Assembly (NCBI GenBank): GCA_018894105.1
Contig: CM032122.1
Location: forward strand, 40,674,523 to 40,738,522
DNA: 64,000 nt
Direction of reading: 5' to 3'
Source of the DNA: Jacaranda mimosifolia
Lineage: Eukaryota; Streptophyta; Magnoliopsida; Lamiales; Bignoniaceae
Both the position numbers and the translations under genes were made by a program. Under the pieces are notes generated by a model that saw nothing but the letters and a program-made list of their open reading frames with translations, searched no databases and had not been told where the DNA came from. Below, in pieces: positions 25,491 through 37,510 of this stretch (positions within the stretch are counted from its first letter, which is position 1; every line of letters starts with the position of its first letter).

Positions 25491-26620
25491 GTCTGAAATA
25501 GTGAATATAAAATAAAATATTTTACTTCAAATAAAATTATATATTACCCTTCACATTTTTTTTGAAATTTCTAGATTAAAATTAGAAAATAATGAAAATA
25601 TAACAAAAAAAATTTATTAAATTTATTACATATTTAGTTATTATTATGTGTGTAGATGTGGATGTGTGTGCGCGCATCTGTGTGTGTATACGTGGGTGTC
25701 TCTGAAATAGTAAATAAAAATTAAAATATTTTGTTTCAAATAGAATTATAAATTCCTTCACAATTTCCTTGAAATTTTTAGTTTAAGAACTAGAAAATGA
25801 TGAAAATATAACCAAAGGTCCTTATTAATTGAATTTTTTAAATATTCATTTATTACAATGTGCGAAGGTGTGTGTTTGTGTGTGTGGATGTGTGTGAAAT
25901 AGTGAACAGAACAATATTCATTTTGTTTAAAATAAAATTATATATAGAACCCTTCGTAATCTATTTGGAGTTTCTAGTTTAAGAACTAAAAAATAATAAA
26001 AATATAATCAAATATCCTAACTCATTAAACTTCTTATATTCATTTGCTATAATGTGGGTGGGTGTGTGCGTGTGTGCGTGTGTGTGTTGTGTGTGTGAGT
26101 GTGGGCGTGTCTAAATAATTAATTAAAAATAAAATATTTTGCTTAAAATAAATTTATATACATATTCCTTTCAAATTTCCTTGAAATTTCTAGTTTAAGA
26201 ATTAGAAAATAATGAAAATATAGCCAAATATTCCAATTTATTAAAAAATTTATATATTCATTTATTATTGTATTTGTGTGTATGAGTGTATGTACATTTG
26301 GGCTCCTTTTGTTTGTGTGTGTGTGGGGGGGAGGGAGGCTATTGTATTGTGTGGGTGTGTGCATGGGTATGGGTGTGTGTGTGTGTGTGTCTTAAATAGC
26401 GAATAAAAAATAATATCTTACTTCAAATAAAATATCTTGCTTAAAATAAATTTATATACATATCCCTTTCAAATTTCCTTCAAATTTCTAGTTTAAAAAC
26501 TAGAAAATAATTAATACACAACCAAATATCCAACTTTAATAACTTTCTTACATACTCATTTATTATTGTGTGTGAGGGTGTGTGTGTGTATGCCTGTGTG
26601 TGGGTATAGGTGTAGGTATT
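25491..26620. repeat. Satellite-like array, about 200-290 bp units with GT-rich tails
   Basis: Five units begin with a 'gaaatagtgaa'-like block near 25494, 25698, 25894, 26110 and 26390. Each continues through 'aaataaaatta...', 'tttcctt.aaatttctagttt', 'aaaataatgaaaatata' and ends in a variable GTGTGT-rich stretch. Length variation is mostly in the GT tract. Confidence 0.8.
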
Positions 26621-28400
26621 TGAAATTTTGTTCAAATACTCCCAAAGCTTTAAGATACATCCTCGAAAAAATAATTTTAGAAAACTCAACTGCCAAACCC
26701 TCAACTCAACACCTCATAAGCTAATCCATAGCATTTTGAGTGCACGGCTGCTGCTCTCCTACTATCTAAGCATCTTGATTGTTCTCGACCCAAACAATTC
26801 TTATTGCAGGTGAAACTTTGTTGAAACATTCCGAAAGCTTTGAGATACATCCCAAAAAAAATAAGTTTAGAAAACTCAACTTCAAAGGCCATAAACTCAA
26901 CACTTCATGAGTTAACCCATATAACACTTAGAGTGCATGGCCATTGACCTGCTGTTGTCTAAACTTCTTCATTGTTCTCGACCCAAATGATTTTTATTGT
27001 GGATGAAATTTCGTTCAAATATTCCCAAAACTTTGAGATACATCCCACAAAAAATAATTTTAGAAAACTCAACTGCTAGGATCCTTAACTCAACAACTCA
27101 TGAGCTAACCTATAGCACTTTGAGCCATGGCTACTGCCCTACTGCTATCTAACCATCTTCATTGTTCTCGACCTAAATAGGTTTTATTGTGGGTGAAACT
27201 TTGTTGAAACATGCCCAAAGCTTTGAGATACGTCCCAAGAAAAATAATTTTAGAAAACTCAATTTCCAAGGCCATAAACGCAACACCTCATGAGCGAACC
27301 CATACTACTTAGGGTGCATGGCTACTGCCCTGCTACTCTCTAAACATCTTCATTATTCTCAACCCAAACAGTTCTTATTGTGAGGGAAACTTTGTTGAAA
27401 TTTTCCCAAAGCTTTAAGATATATCCCAGGAAAAATAATTTTAGAAAACTCGACTGTCAAGACCCTCAACTCAACACCTCATGAGCTAACCCATAGCACT
27501 TTGAGTGCACGGCTACTGCCATACTGCTGTCTAAACATCTTCATTGTTCTCCACACAAGCGGTTCTTGTTCCGGGTGAAATTTTGTTCAAATATTCCCAA
27601 AGCTTTAAGATACATCCCAGGAAAATAATTTTAGAAAACTCGACTTCCAAGACCCTCAACTCAACCCAACAATCAGCTAACCCATGACATTTTGAGTACA
27701 TAGCTATTGCTTTGTTGCTGTCTAAGCATCTTCATTTTTCTTGAAGTAAATGGTTTTTATTGTGGATGAAACTTTGTTGAAACATTCCCAAAACTTTTAA
27801 ATACATAATAGAAAACTTGACTGCAAGGCCATAAACTCAACACCTCATGAGCTAACCCATAACACTTAGAGTGCATGGCTACTACCTGCTGCTCTTAAAC
27901 ATCTTCACTGTGCTCGACCCAAACGATTCTTATTATTAGTGAAACTTTATTGAAATATTCCCAAGACTTTGAGGTATACGTCCTAGGTAAAATAGTTTTA
28001 GAAAACTCAACTTTCAAGACCCTCAATTCAACACCTCATGAGCTAACCCATAGCACTTAGAGTGCATGGCTACAACCCTATTGCTCTCTTAACATCTTCA
28101 TTATTTTCAACCTAAACGGTTCTTATTGCGGGAGAAACTTTGTTGAAATATTCTCAAAGCTTTGACATACACCCCAAAAAAATAAATCTTAGAAAAATTG
28201 ACAATCAAGGCCCTCAACACCTCAATAGCTAACTCGTAGCACTTTAAGTGCATATCACAACCCTGCTGCTATCTAAATATCTTCATTTCTCGACCCAAAC
28301 GATTCTTATTGCGGGTGAAACTTTGTTGAAACATTTCCAAAGCTTTGAGATACATCCTAGAGAAAATAATTTTAGAAAAGTTGACTTCCAAGGCCATAAA
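26620..28400. repeat. Satellite-like array of about 190-bp units, 10 copies
   Basis: Units start with 'gaaactttgttgaaacattc' or 'gaaattttgttcaaatattc' near 26622, 26811, 27005, 27194, 27384, 27576, 27767, 27940, 28133 and 28315. Shared blocks are 'cccaaagctttgagatacat', 'ataattttagaaaactcaac', 'cacctcatgagctaaccca' and 'catcttcattgttctcgacc'. The last unit is truncated after 'ggccataaat'. It abuts the GT-tailed array directly. Confidence 0.88.
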
Positions 28401-29062
28401 TTTCTGTCTACTAAGAAAATAATACTATCTTTTACAAATCCAGTACTTAATTCTAGATATATTATACTAGAGTTCCCTAGTCTAGAACGCTTTTGGAGTG
28501 TTTTTATACATTCACATCCTTTAATCAAATTTACCTCAATTTGATGTGTGAAAGAACATATAAGACCATCTAACACAATAAAATCAAGTGTTCTTCAAGT
28601 AGTGGTCGTAATAGCAACCTATATAGTTGGGAAGATACCTATCCACATCCAACCACTTATGTTCTCATTCCTACTAGTAAAGGCATTGATATATGTGGTA
28701 AAAGTATCATTTCAACATCACCATCAAAAAGCAATCAATATCTCATGACTATATCAGTTGTAGGACTAAGAAATTATGGTTTAATAATCATATAATGACT
28801 TAAATAATTAAATTCAGCTTAACTCTTGTGTAGTAAGAATAATACCATATATTGAAAAAATAATACCATTTTTTATGATTTCAATACTTGATTCTGGATA
28901 TATTACACTGAGTTTTCCTAGTTTGGTGTGTTGTTCACGATTCTAATACTTGATTTTGTATATATTATATTGGACTATTTTTTCAGTTTAGATGTCATAT
29001 ACATCTTAAAATGTATTGTAGTTTCAACGAACTTTAACATATATACATATATATATATATAT
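28400..29062. repeat. Dispersed repeat block around 'acttgattctagatatatta'
   Basis: A module of about 85 bp ('aataatacca.ttttt', 'tccagtacttgattctagat', 'ttcctagttt') appears near 28415, 28855 and again near 29245. The spacing is about 400 bp. No coding sequence. Confidence 0.6.
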
Positions 29063-29195
29063 CTATAATCGGGCCGAGTGGACTGTAGCCCAATAGCATA
29101 AGTCTCTCACACAATGTGGGAGGTTATGAGTTCGAGCCCGAATGAGCTTTTGATGTGCGTGGGTGTGTATAATATATATATATATATATATTTAT
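29063..29195 (+). mobile_element. tRNA-derived SINE-like element
   Basis: 'gggccgagtgg' at 29071 resembles a pol III A box and 'atgagttcgagcccg' near 29125-29140 resembles a B box. They are about 50 bp apart, as in tRNA-derived SINEs. The body ends in a TA-rich tract, and TATATA runs flank both sides. No cloverleaf is evident, so it is not called a tRNA gene. Confidence 0.55.
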
Positions 29196-30415
29196 AACCA
29201 GTATCTACATTAAAATAACAAGAAAGATATTGTATTGTAAAAAAAGACTACCATTTTTGTATGATTCCAGTACTTGATTCTAGATATATTATACTAGATT
29301 TTTCTAGTTTGAATACTATATATATATATGTATATATCTTAAAATATACTGCATTTTCAGCAACCTGTAACATACATATCAATAACCTATATCTAAATAA
29401 TTAAATTTTAAAACCACATCATAAATTATAAACATCATTCGTTCTGATCATCCAAATACTCAAATAATAAATCGTATCCATATGATACTCAAATATTGAA
29501 ACATCTTTCTCAACATCCATATATAAATACTAAAATCATCCAAGTAATAACCATTCAAACATATCATTAATCAATGTTGAAACATAGTAAACCATACTCA
29601 TCCTTCATTATGAAATAGCTTACAATTAAAGTTCTAAATCTAGTTCCAATCAAGTGAATAATAACTAAGAAGTAAATAGATGTATAGACTCCAGATAACC
29701 AAATTGCCTCTCGTAGGCCTCATATAAAAAGACACTCACTATTATTTTCTTATCACATTATCTCATTTTTTTATTCATCACATTCCTAACTTTATCCAAA
29801 TATACATTCAAGAAAAAAGTTTTCAAGCAAAAATAGTAATAGAAATGGTCTTGGACCTACCACTTTTCATGGAGCCAAGTCCATTGCACCACCATTTTCG
29901 CCGGGAAACATCGCCTTGCATTTGTCTTTCTATCGATTTGCTCTCAAATCATTGTTCTTTTTTTTCTAAATTAGTGGATGTGAATGAAAATTAAAAAGAA
30001 CAAACATCGGCAGATAGGAAACAACAGAAACGCAAACGTTGCTTCAAGCATCCAACACAAACCACTCACAACAAGAAAAAGAAAAATGAAGTGAGAGAAG
30101 CCCTATAGTTACAACGCATTTCTAGGTGAAGAAGAAAATGGTGGGAAATGGAGAGAGAGTTGTGGATGAAAGAACAAAAATAAAAAAAATAAAAAAAAGT
30201 GTGGTTGCGCCTTCCGGCCCATTTTGAGGAATGTGAAGAAAATTTAAGTCATTTTGTAATTTAAATTCCAAATGAGGGTCATTTCAGTACTTGTACAACT
30301 AGTAGAAAGTGATTCTAAAAGATAAAGTTTAAATGGGAGTGAAGACCAATAAAAAATAAATGCAAATTGAGGCATAAAATAGCTACTTTATTTCTAGCTA
30401 AGGGTTGGTTACATT
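29196..30415. other. AT-rich intergenic DNA
   Basis: Contains the third copy of the 28400-type module (about 29245-29330) and otherwise low-complexity sequence. No gene could be supported. Confidence 0.4.
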
Positions 30416-31917
30416 CGATACCTATTGCTTTAACCTAACATCCTACACCCCTTAAAAAATTGATATGTCCAATTATCTTTTTTAAATTATTAGTAATTAA
30501 GTTAATTTACTATACTAACCTTTTTTAATTAAACTAAAAGTAAAATAATTTTAATATGAAATACCTTAAATGTCCTTATTAAAAATTGATATATAACTAA
30601 AACAAAAAATAAAATATAATTACCTAAAAAATAGAAAAAGAAAAAGAAAATAGATTAAACCAATTAAACCCACCACCCCCAATTCCCAAATTCAACATAC
30701 ACGTATGATAAGCAATTTATGCTCTTCAAACTCCCCCAACCACTAATCCAATTTCTGTTCTTCAACATCCATTGTTCCGATTACAAAGATTGGTAGTACA
30801 CATGTTTCATAAACAATGATTCTTCCATTACTAAATGTGTTTTTCTATTCGGCATTTGCAGAACGACAGCTTCTATTTTCTTTATTCAATTTCTTTTAAC
30901 GCTTTTTGATCTCAAAAAATACGAATTAAAACTTGCGATTTTTGCTTCTTTTTTTTCTTTTCAATTCTTACTCATAATTTTCTCCTTTAATTCGGAAAAA
31001 ATAAAATTATGATTTCAGGGATTCTATGTGATGCCAACCAGAGATGTTCTATGATTTTGGGAGGCATCATGCTGATAGGAGATCAAAAGGCAATAAAAGA
31101 AATTGAAAAAGGAAAATAGAAGAAACCTGGCTATTGGTCAAGTCATCAATGTATTCAGAGTATGGACTTCGATAACAAAACAGGGTATCCATTGGTGAGA
31201 GATTGATGAAATTCTTAGATGAATTGAAGGAAATAAAGGGAAGAAAGTGAATGGTTTACATGATATTATAGGTGTGTGCTTGTATGTTGAATTTGGAAAT
31301 TGACGATGATGGGTTTAATTGGTTTAATTTAAAATTTAATTTTTTCCTTTTTTAATTTTTTAAGTAATTATATATTAATTTTTAATAAGGACATTTAAGA
31401 TATTTTATATTAAATTTTTTTTTAATTTAATTAAAAAAAATTAGTATAATAAATTAATTTAATTATTACTTATTTTAAAAAATATTTGAATACATGCCAA
31501 TATGAAGGATGTAGATTAAAATGGGACACTTATTGAAAAGTACCAAATGCACTTTCCAATTTGGTGATCAGTCCCCACTTGTTTTTTGTTAGAACAAACT
31601 CCCTAGTTTTGTTAATTTTTTAGAAATTACTCCCTACTCATTTGATTTGACAAAAATGCCCTTAAGTATCATATTTTTCATTCATTTTTTCTCACTTCTT
31701 CTCCATCCGATAAGCAAACAGTAAACCCTATCATACACTCATTACCAGAAACAGAAAGAACAGAAAAAAACACAACAAGCTCCACGGTAGGAACGAGAAT
31801 AATGTCAGAGCCAACAACCACCAACTCGACATCTGCATTGTCTTCTTCTCTTTTTATTTTCATCATTTTCCAGTTTCTTCTCAGTTGCTTCTGAGTTTCT
31901 TATATTTTTCCGACAAT

Positions 31918-33960
31918 GTCAACAAATAGTGAAGTAGGAATGTTCAATCAAGTTAATGGACATATACATTAATCTCGCAAGAAAATGGAGTGAAATTAAC
32001 GCCGAACACTTCAGTTTGCAATACATAGCTCCACATCAAAGATTGTACGTGAGTTTGACTGATAATAACGGTGTCATGAATATGGTCTTACTGCATTTGA
32101 TATTGAATATGAACATTGTTGACATCCTGATAAACTGAAAGGATGAATTAAGCAGCAATGCAAAGAAGAGCAGTGATGGTTTAAGGTAATACTTTTACAA
32201 AATCTAAGTTGTACTGCAGTTTGTAAAGTTTTGTACTTGAAGTGTTCTGAAATTGTACTATGTTATGTAAGTTTTCTACTTCAAGTGTTCTACTATTTGA
32301 TTATCCAAAATTGTACTGCAACTTCTAGCAGTTTATACTTGAAGTGTTCCTAAACTATACGTCTTCTATATAAAATTATACTTTTGATTTTCTGAAATTA
32401 TACTTCATTTTATCAAAGATTGTACTCGATTTATTGAAGTTATATACTTTAAGTGTTATATTTATCGATTAACCAAAATATATTGCAGTTGCTAGGACTT
32501 TATATTTCAACCATTCTGAAAGTGTACTTCACTTTATCTAAAATTGTACTTTTATTTTCTGAAATTATACTTTCTTTTGTATTTCATTTTAGCTAAACCT
32601 GTACTTTACTCATTGAAGTTCTATACTTCAAGTGTTTCAAAATTGTACTTCATTTTATCCAAACTTATACTTTAGTTATTTGAATCTATTATTTAAGTTT
32701 AAAGTGTTTTACTAATGGATTATCCAAAAATTATACTGCAATTGCTAAGATTTTATACTTCAAGTGTTTTGAAATTGTACTTCACTTTATCTACAATTGT
32801 ACTTTTGTTTTTTGAAATTATACTTCATTTCATACATCGTTTTACCTAAATTTGTACTCTATTCATTGAAGTTCTATACTTCAAGTGTTCTGAAATTGTA
32901 CTTCATTTTATCTAAACTTGTACTTCAATTATCTGAATCTATTATTTAAGTTTTATACTTCAAGTGTTCTACTAATGGATTATCCAAAACCATATTGCAA
33001 TTGCTAAGGATTTATACTTCAAGTGTTTTGAAATTGTACTTCTTTTTATATAAAATTGTAGTTCTATTTTCTGAAATTATACTTCATTTTACATAAACTT
33101 GTACTTTATTCATTAAAGTTCTATACTTCAAGTGTTTCAAAATTGTACTTTATTTTATCTAAACTTGTATTTCAGTTATTTGAATATATTATTTAAGTTT
33201 CAAGTGTTCTACTAATGGATTATCCAAAAATTGTACCGCAATTACTAAGGTTTTATACTTTAGGTGTTCTGAAATTGTACTTCACTTTATCTAAAATTGT
33301 ATTTCTATTTTTTAAAATTATACTTTATTTTATACATCATTTTACCTAAACCTGTACTCTATTCATTGAAGTTCTATACTTCAAGTGTTCTAAACTTGTA
33401 CTTCATTTTATTTAAACTTGTACTTCAATTATTTGAATCTATTATTTAAGTTTCAAGTATTCGACTAATGGATTATCCAAAAATTGTATTGCAATTTCTA
33501 AGGTTTTATACTTCATGTGTTCTGAAATTGTACTTCACTTTATCAAAAATTGTATTTCTATTTTTTGAAATTATACTCATTTTATACATCATTTTATTTA
33601 AACTTGTACTATATTCATTGAAGTTCTATACTTCAAGTGTTCTGAAATTGTACTTTATTTTATCAAAACTTGTACTCTCGAGTCAAAGTCACTTTCATTG
33701 TTTGACTTTACCGATCAATATTACCGAGTTGAGATGTATCAACAAGCATATCAAGCAGTGATAAACCATATTCCTACATATGATATGCATATGTTCCTTC
33801 TAGATGATGATGGCGTCATTAATGCACCTGATTGTCGATTTCAACCTGGGCATAGAAGGACACAGAGGATTCCATCACAAATTGAGAAACGTGTAATTAA
33901 GTGTAAAAGGTGTGGTAGAACAGGACATAATCGTCGAACCTACAAAGAATCAGTAATCTA
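31918..33960 (+). pseudogene. Transposase remnant of MULE B (N- and C-termini only)
   Basis: The N-terminal part (open at 31956-32135) is the same PB1-like block as in MULE A, without MULE A's frameshift, ending at TGA 32136. The donor 'tttaag|gtaata' near 32184 is kept. After the array, near 33672, the sequence jumps to the region just past the SWIM finger ('cgagtcaaagtcactttc'). It then reads 'VEMYQQAYQAV' and the zinc knuckle 'CKRCGRTGHNRRTYKE' (33698-33958), whose last Cys is Tyr. The deletion junction lies between intron array and exon. Confidence 0.85.
32190..33675 (+). repeat. GTACTTCA-type array in MULE B
   Basis: Same unit as the 3637-6664 array ('tgttctgaaattgtacttca', 'attatctgaatctattat'), about 1.5 kb, cut at its right end by the deletion. 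Confidence 0.85.
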
Positions 33961-35780
33961 GCTAAATTTTGTAAATTAATCTAGGAGATTTATACTTGAT
34001 TTTTTGACATTTGTACTTTAATTCGGTAATCATGTACTTGATTTAGCGTGAAATTGGCATTTTTGTATATTGTCTGAGATATCAGTTATTTTGCACCCCA
34101 ATCTGGGAGAATTATACTTGATGTCATGACAATTGTACTTCATTTCGGCAATTATGTATTTGATTTAGTGTGAAATTGGCATTTTTGTATGTTGTCGGAG
34201 ATATCAGTTATTTTGCACCCCAATCTGGGAGAATTATATTTGATGTCATGACGATTGTACTTCATTTCGGCAATTATGTATTTGATTTAGCGTGAAATTG
34301 GCATTTTTGCATATTGTCAGAGATATCAGTTATTTTGTACCTCAATCTGGTAGAATTATACTTGATTTCATGACATTTGTACTTCTTTTTGGCAATAATG
34401 TACTTGTTTAACGTGGAAGTTATCAAATGGATGTTGTCCAAGATATCAGCGCTTTCGTACCTCAATCTGAAATATTTATATTTGATTTCATGACATTTGT
34501 ATTTCATTTCGGCCATTATGTACTCCATTTCTTAATATTTTTACTAATATTGTTGAATTGAAATTTGTTCCATGATTTGATTTTTAAGTCTCAGTAATTA
34601 ATAACCAAACTCTAAAAATGAGTGTAATATTTATTATATGAATAAAATAATATTAAAATTTTAAAGTGTTAACCACCAATGTTCAACGAATGAATGTTAT
34701 CAATCACAGTAATGTAAAGAATATTTATGCTTTCAAAGATGTAAATAAATGAGCATTTGACAATAATATCCACCCTATAACCCGTACAAATACGTACTTC
34801 ACCTTATTCGATAATCTCAAAATATTGTACTTGACCATCACTATAATTATTGGAGACTAATTATTCAATTGCAATAAGTGTACTTCAACATAACACAATT
34901 TATATTTTGTTTGTTCTACATTTGTACTACATTTTCATCATATTGTACTCAAATTCATTGTCCGGTTTCAATTGAATTGAAGTGTACTTCAACATAACAC
35001 CATTTATACTTTGTTTGTTCTATATATGTACTTTAGTTTCATCATATTGTACTCAATTCACTTCCTGATTTCAATTTAATTGAAGTGTACTTCAACATAA
35101 CACAATTTATACTTTGTTTGTTTTATGTTTGTACTTCATTTCTATGATATTGCACTCAAATTCACTGTTCGATTTCAATTTAGTTGAAGTGTACTTCAAC
35201 ATAACACCATTTATATTATGTTTGTACTTCATTTACATCATATTGTACTCAAATTCACTGTCCAACTTCAATTTAATTGAAGTGTACTTCAACATAACAT
35301 CATTTATACTTTATTTGTTCTACATTTGTACTTCATTTCCCTCATATTGTATTCAAATTCAATGCTCGATTTCAATTTAATTGAATTGTATTTCAATATA
35401 ACACCATTTATACTTTGTTTGTTCTACATTTATACTTTATTTCTATCATATTGTACTTAAATTCACTACCTAATTTTAATTTAATTGAAGTGTACTTCAA
35501 CATAACACCATTTATACTTTATTTTTTTCTATATTTGTACTTCATTTCCATCATATTGTACTCAAATTCACTGCTCGATTTCAATTGAATTGAAGTTTAC
35601 TTCAACATAACACCATTTATACTTTATTTTTTTCTATATTTGTACTTCATTTCCATCATATTGTACTCAAATTCACTGCTCGATTTCAATTGAATTGAAG
35701 TTTACTTCAACATAACACCATTTATACTTTGTTCGTTCTATATTTGTAATTCATTTCCCTCATATTGTACTGAAATAAAA
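33960..35780 (+). repeat. Expanded repeat between the MULE B gene remnants
   Basis: 33960-34520 holds about 120-bp units with 'tttgcaccccaatctgggag'-like blocks. 34850-35780 holds about eight units of 110-120 bp with 'gaagtgtacttcaacataac', 'ttatactttgtttgttcta' and 'catcatattgtactcaaatt'. MULE A has fewer copies at 9120-9540. Confidence 0.85.
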
Positions 35781-35899
35781 ATATTATAAATACTTGATGG
35801 AAAATTATACTTACATACAAAATAATATTATAAACAAAGTATGCTTCAACTTACATATGTATGTACATACAAAGTATGATTCAAACCCTATAGGCTTAA

Positions 35900-37510
35900 A
35901 TATTTTGTACTACAGTTGCTTTTAAAATGTATTGTAGATACACAGGTTATATACTTCATTTTCAGTTAATATATACTACATGCCTGAATATTTTTGCACT
36001 ACAGATGCTTCTAAAATATACTGCATATATACAAATATTAAATTATAATTTAATTTAATCTACATGCTTGAATATTTTGTACTACAGATGCTTCTAAAAT
36101 GTACTGCAGTTACATAGATTATATGCTACACTTTTGCCTGATGTGAACTGCAAGCATAAATGTTTATACTACATTTGTTTATAAAATGTAATGCAGTTGC
36201 AGAGATTATATATTACACGTTCATTTAATATATACTGCAGGCTTAAATATTTTGTACTACAGTTGCTTCTAAAATGTACTGCAGATACACAGATTATATA
36301 CTATATTTTCAGTTAATGTATACTGCACGCTTGAATATTTTTGTACTACAGATGCTTCTAAAATATACTGCATGTACACAGATTATATACTATAATTTCA
36401 TTTAATCTATAGGCTTGAATGTTTTGTAAAACATTTTCGCAACTTCCTCTCCCGGCGTCCAAATCACTTGCGGCTTGAACTGTTGGATAGATCTCGGCTT
36501 ATACATTAACTCCACAAAGTTCCAGACCCGTCCGATTCTCCATGAAACAGTAATTTCCCTCGCAATAAGTTGGAATTACAGCAATGCCACTACACTGCCG
36601 CATTCTAAAGATCTTCGCCGTTTCCTATCCAAACGGAACCGTCTACTGGTGAAACTTGGTGGGAACGTTGCCAACACCTCAAGGAACATCCCACTGAAAC
36701 AGTTTCACAAAATTCCTTTTCCAAGACACTCTGCTCAATGCATCTTTGCACTACCTGCGTGCAGTAAGACCGCTCTAGGTCGTCCTCAATGTTCGGTGCC
36801 CAAACGGACACGGAATGACTACAAACTTGGTGGGAAGCATCCTCATAACTCAAGGAATATGCCATTGAAACAGTTTTTCAAATCGCACCTCGTAAGAGTC
36901 TCTGCTCATGGGCCTTTTTTGCTTTATCAGGTGAGTCGACAATGCCCTGTCGCTCCTAATGCCTCTTCAAGTCACGGTCGCAATTCTTCTCCAATGAGCG
37001 ACCCATGGCATTCTTCCCCACTCGATCCGTTGAAGTCCTCATCAACACATACACAAGGACTCGAAGTGTATGCGGTGCCCCAACTCAACTCTGATCTCTT
37101 TTTTGCACCGGATGAGTTTAGCTCCTCTTTACATAGATTATATACTACACTTTCATTTAATGTATACTACATGCTTAAAAATTTTGTACTACAGATACAT
37201 AAATTATATACTATATTTTCAGTTAATGTATACTGCATGCTTTAATGCTTTTGTACTATAGATGCTTCTAAAATATACTGCATGCACACAAATTATATAC
37301 TATAATTTTATTTAATCTGCAGCTTTGAATATTTTATACTACAAATGCTTTTAAAATGTACTGTAGTTACATAGATTATATACTACATTTTTGCTTAATG
37401 TGTACTGCAAGCTTGAATGTTTATACTACATTTGCTTCTAAAATATACTACAGTTACACATATTATATACTATACTTTTATTTAATGTGTACTGCAAGTT
37501 TGGATGTTTT
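35900..37510 (-). repeat. GTACTGCA-type array of MULE B, interrupted by a filler segment
   Basis: Same units as 12720-14250 in MULE A ('gcttctaaaatgtactgca', 'agattatatactaca'). It is interrupted at about 36434-37128 by GC-richer unique sequence. Confidence 0.85.
36434..37128 (+). other. Captured or filler segment inside MULE B, with a 256-residue open frame
   Basis: About 690 bp of GC-richer, non-repetitive sequence replaces part of one array unit; MULE A lacks it. An open frame at 36475-37245 (+) runs through it and on into the array. It holds a degenerate internal repeat of about 173 bp whose plus-strand translation is also repeated ('SRNIPLKQF' near 36690 and 'SRNMPLKQF' near 36860). I do not recognise the protein on either strand. 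MULEs are known to capture host sequence (Pack-MULEs), and gap-repair filler is the other simple explanation. Whether the frame is expressed is unknown. Confidence 0.55.

Noticed and set aside
29071..29150. tRNA gene
   Set aside because: A and B box-like motifs exist, but no acceptor stem or cloverleaf is apparent; a SINE fits better.
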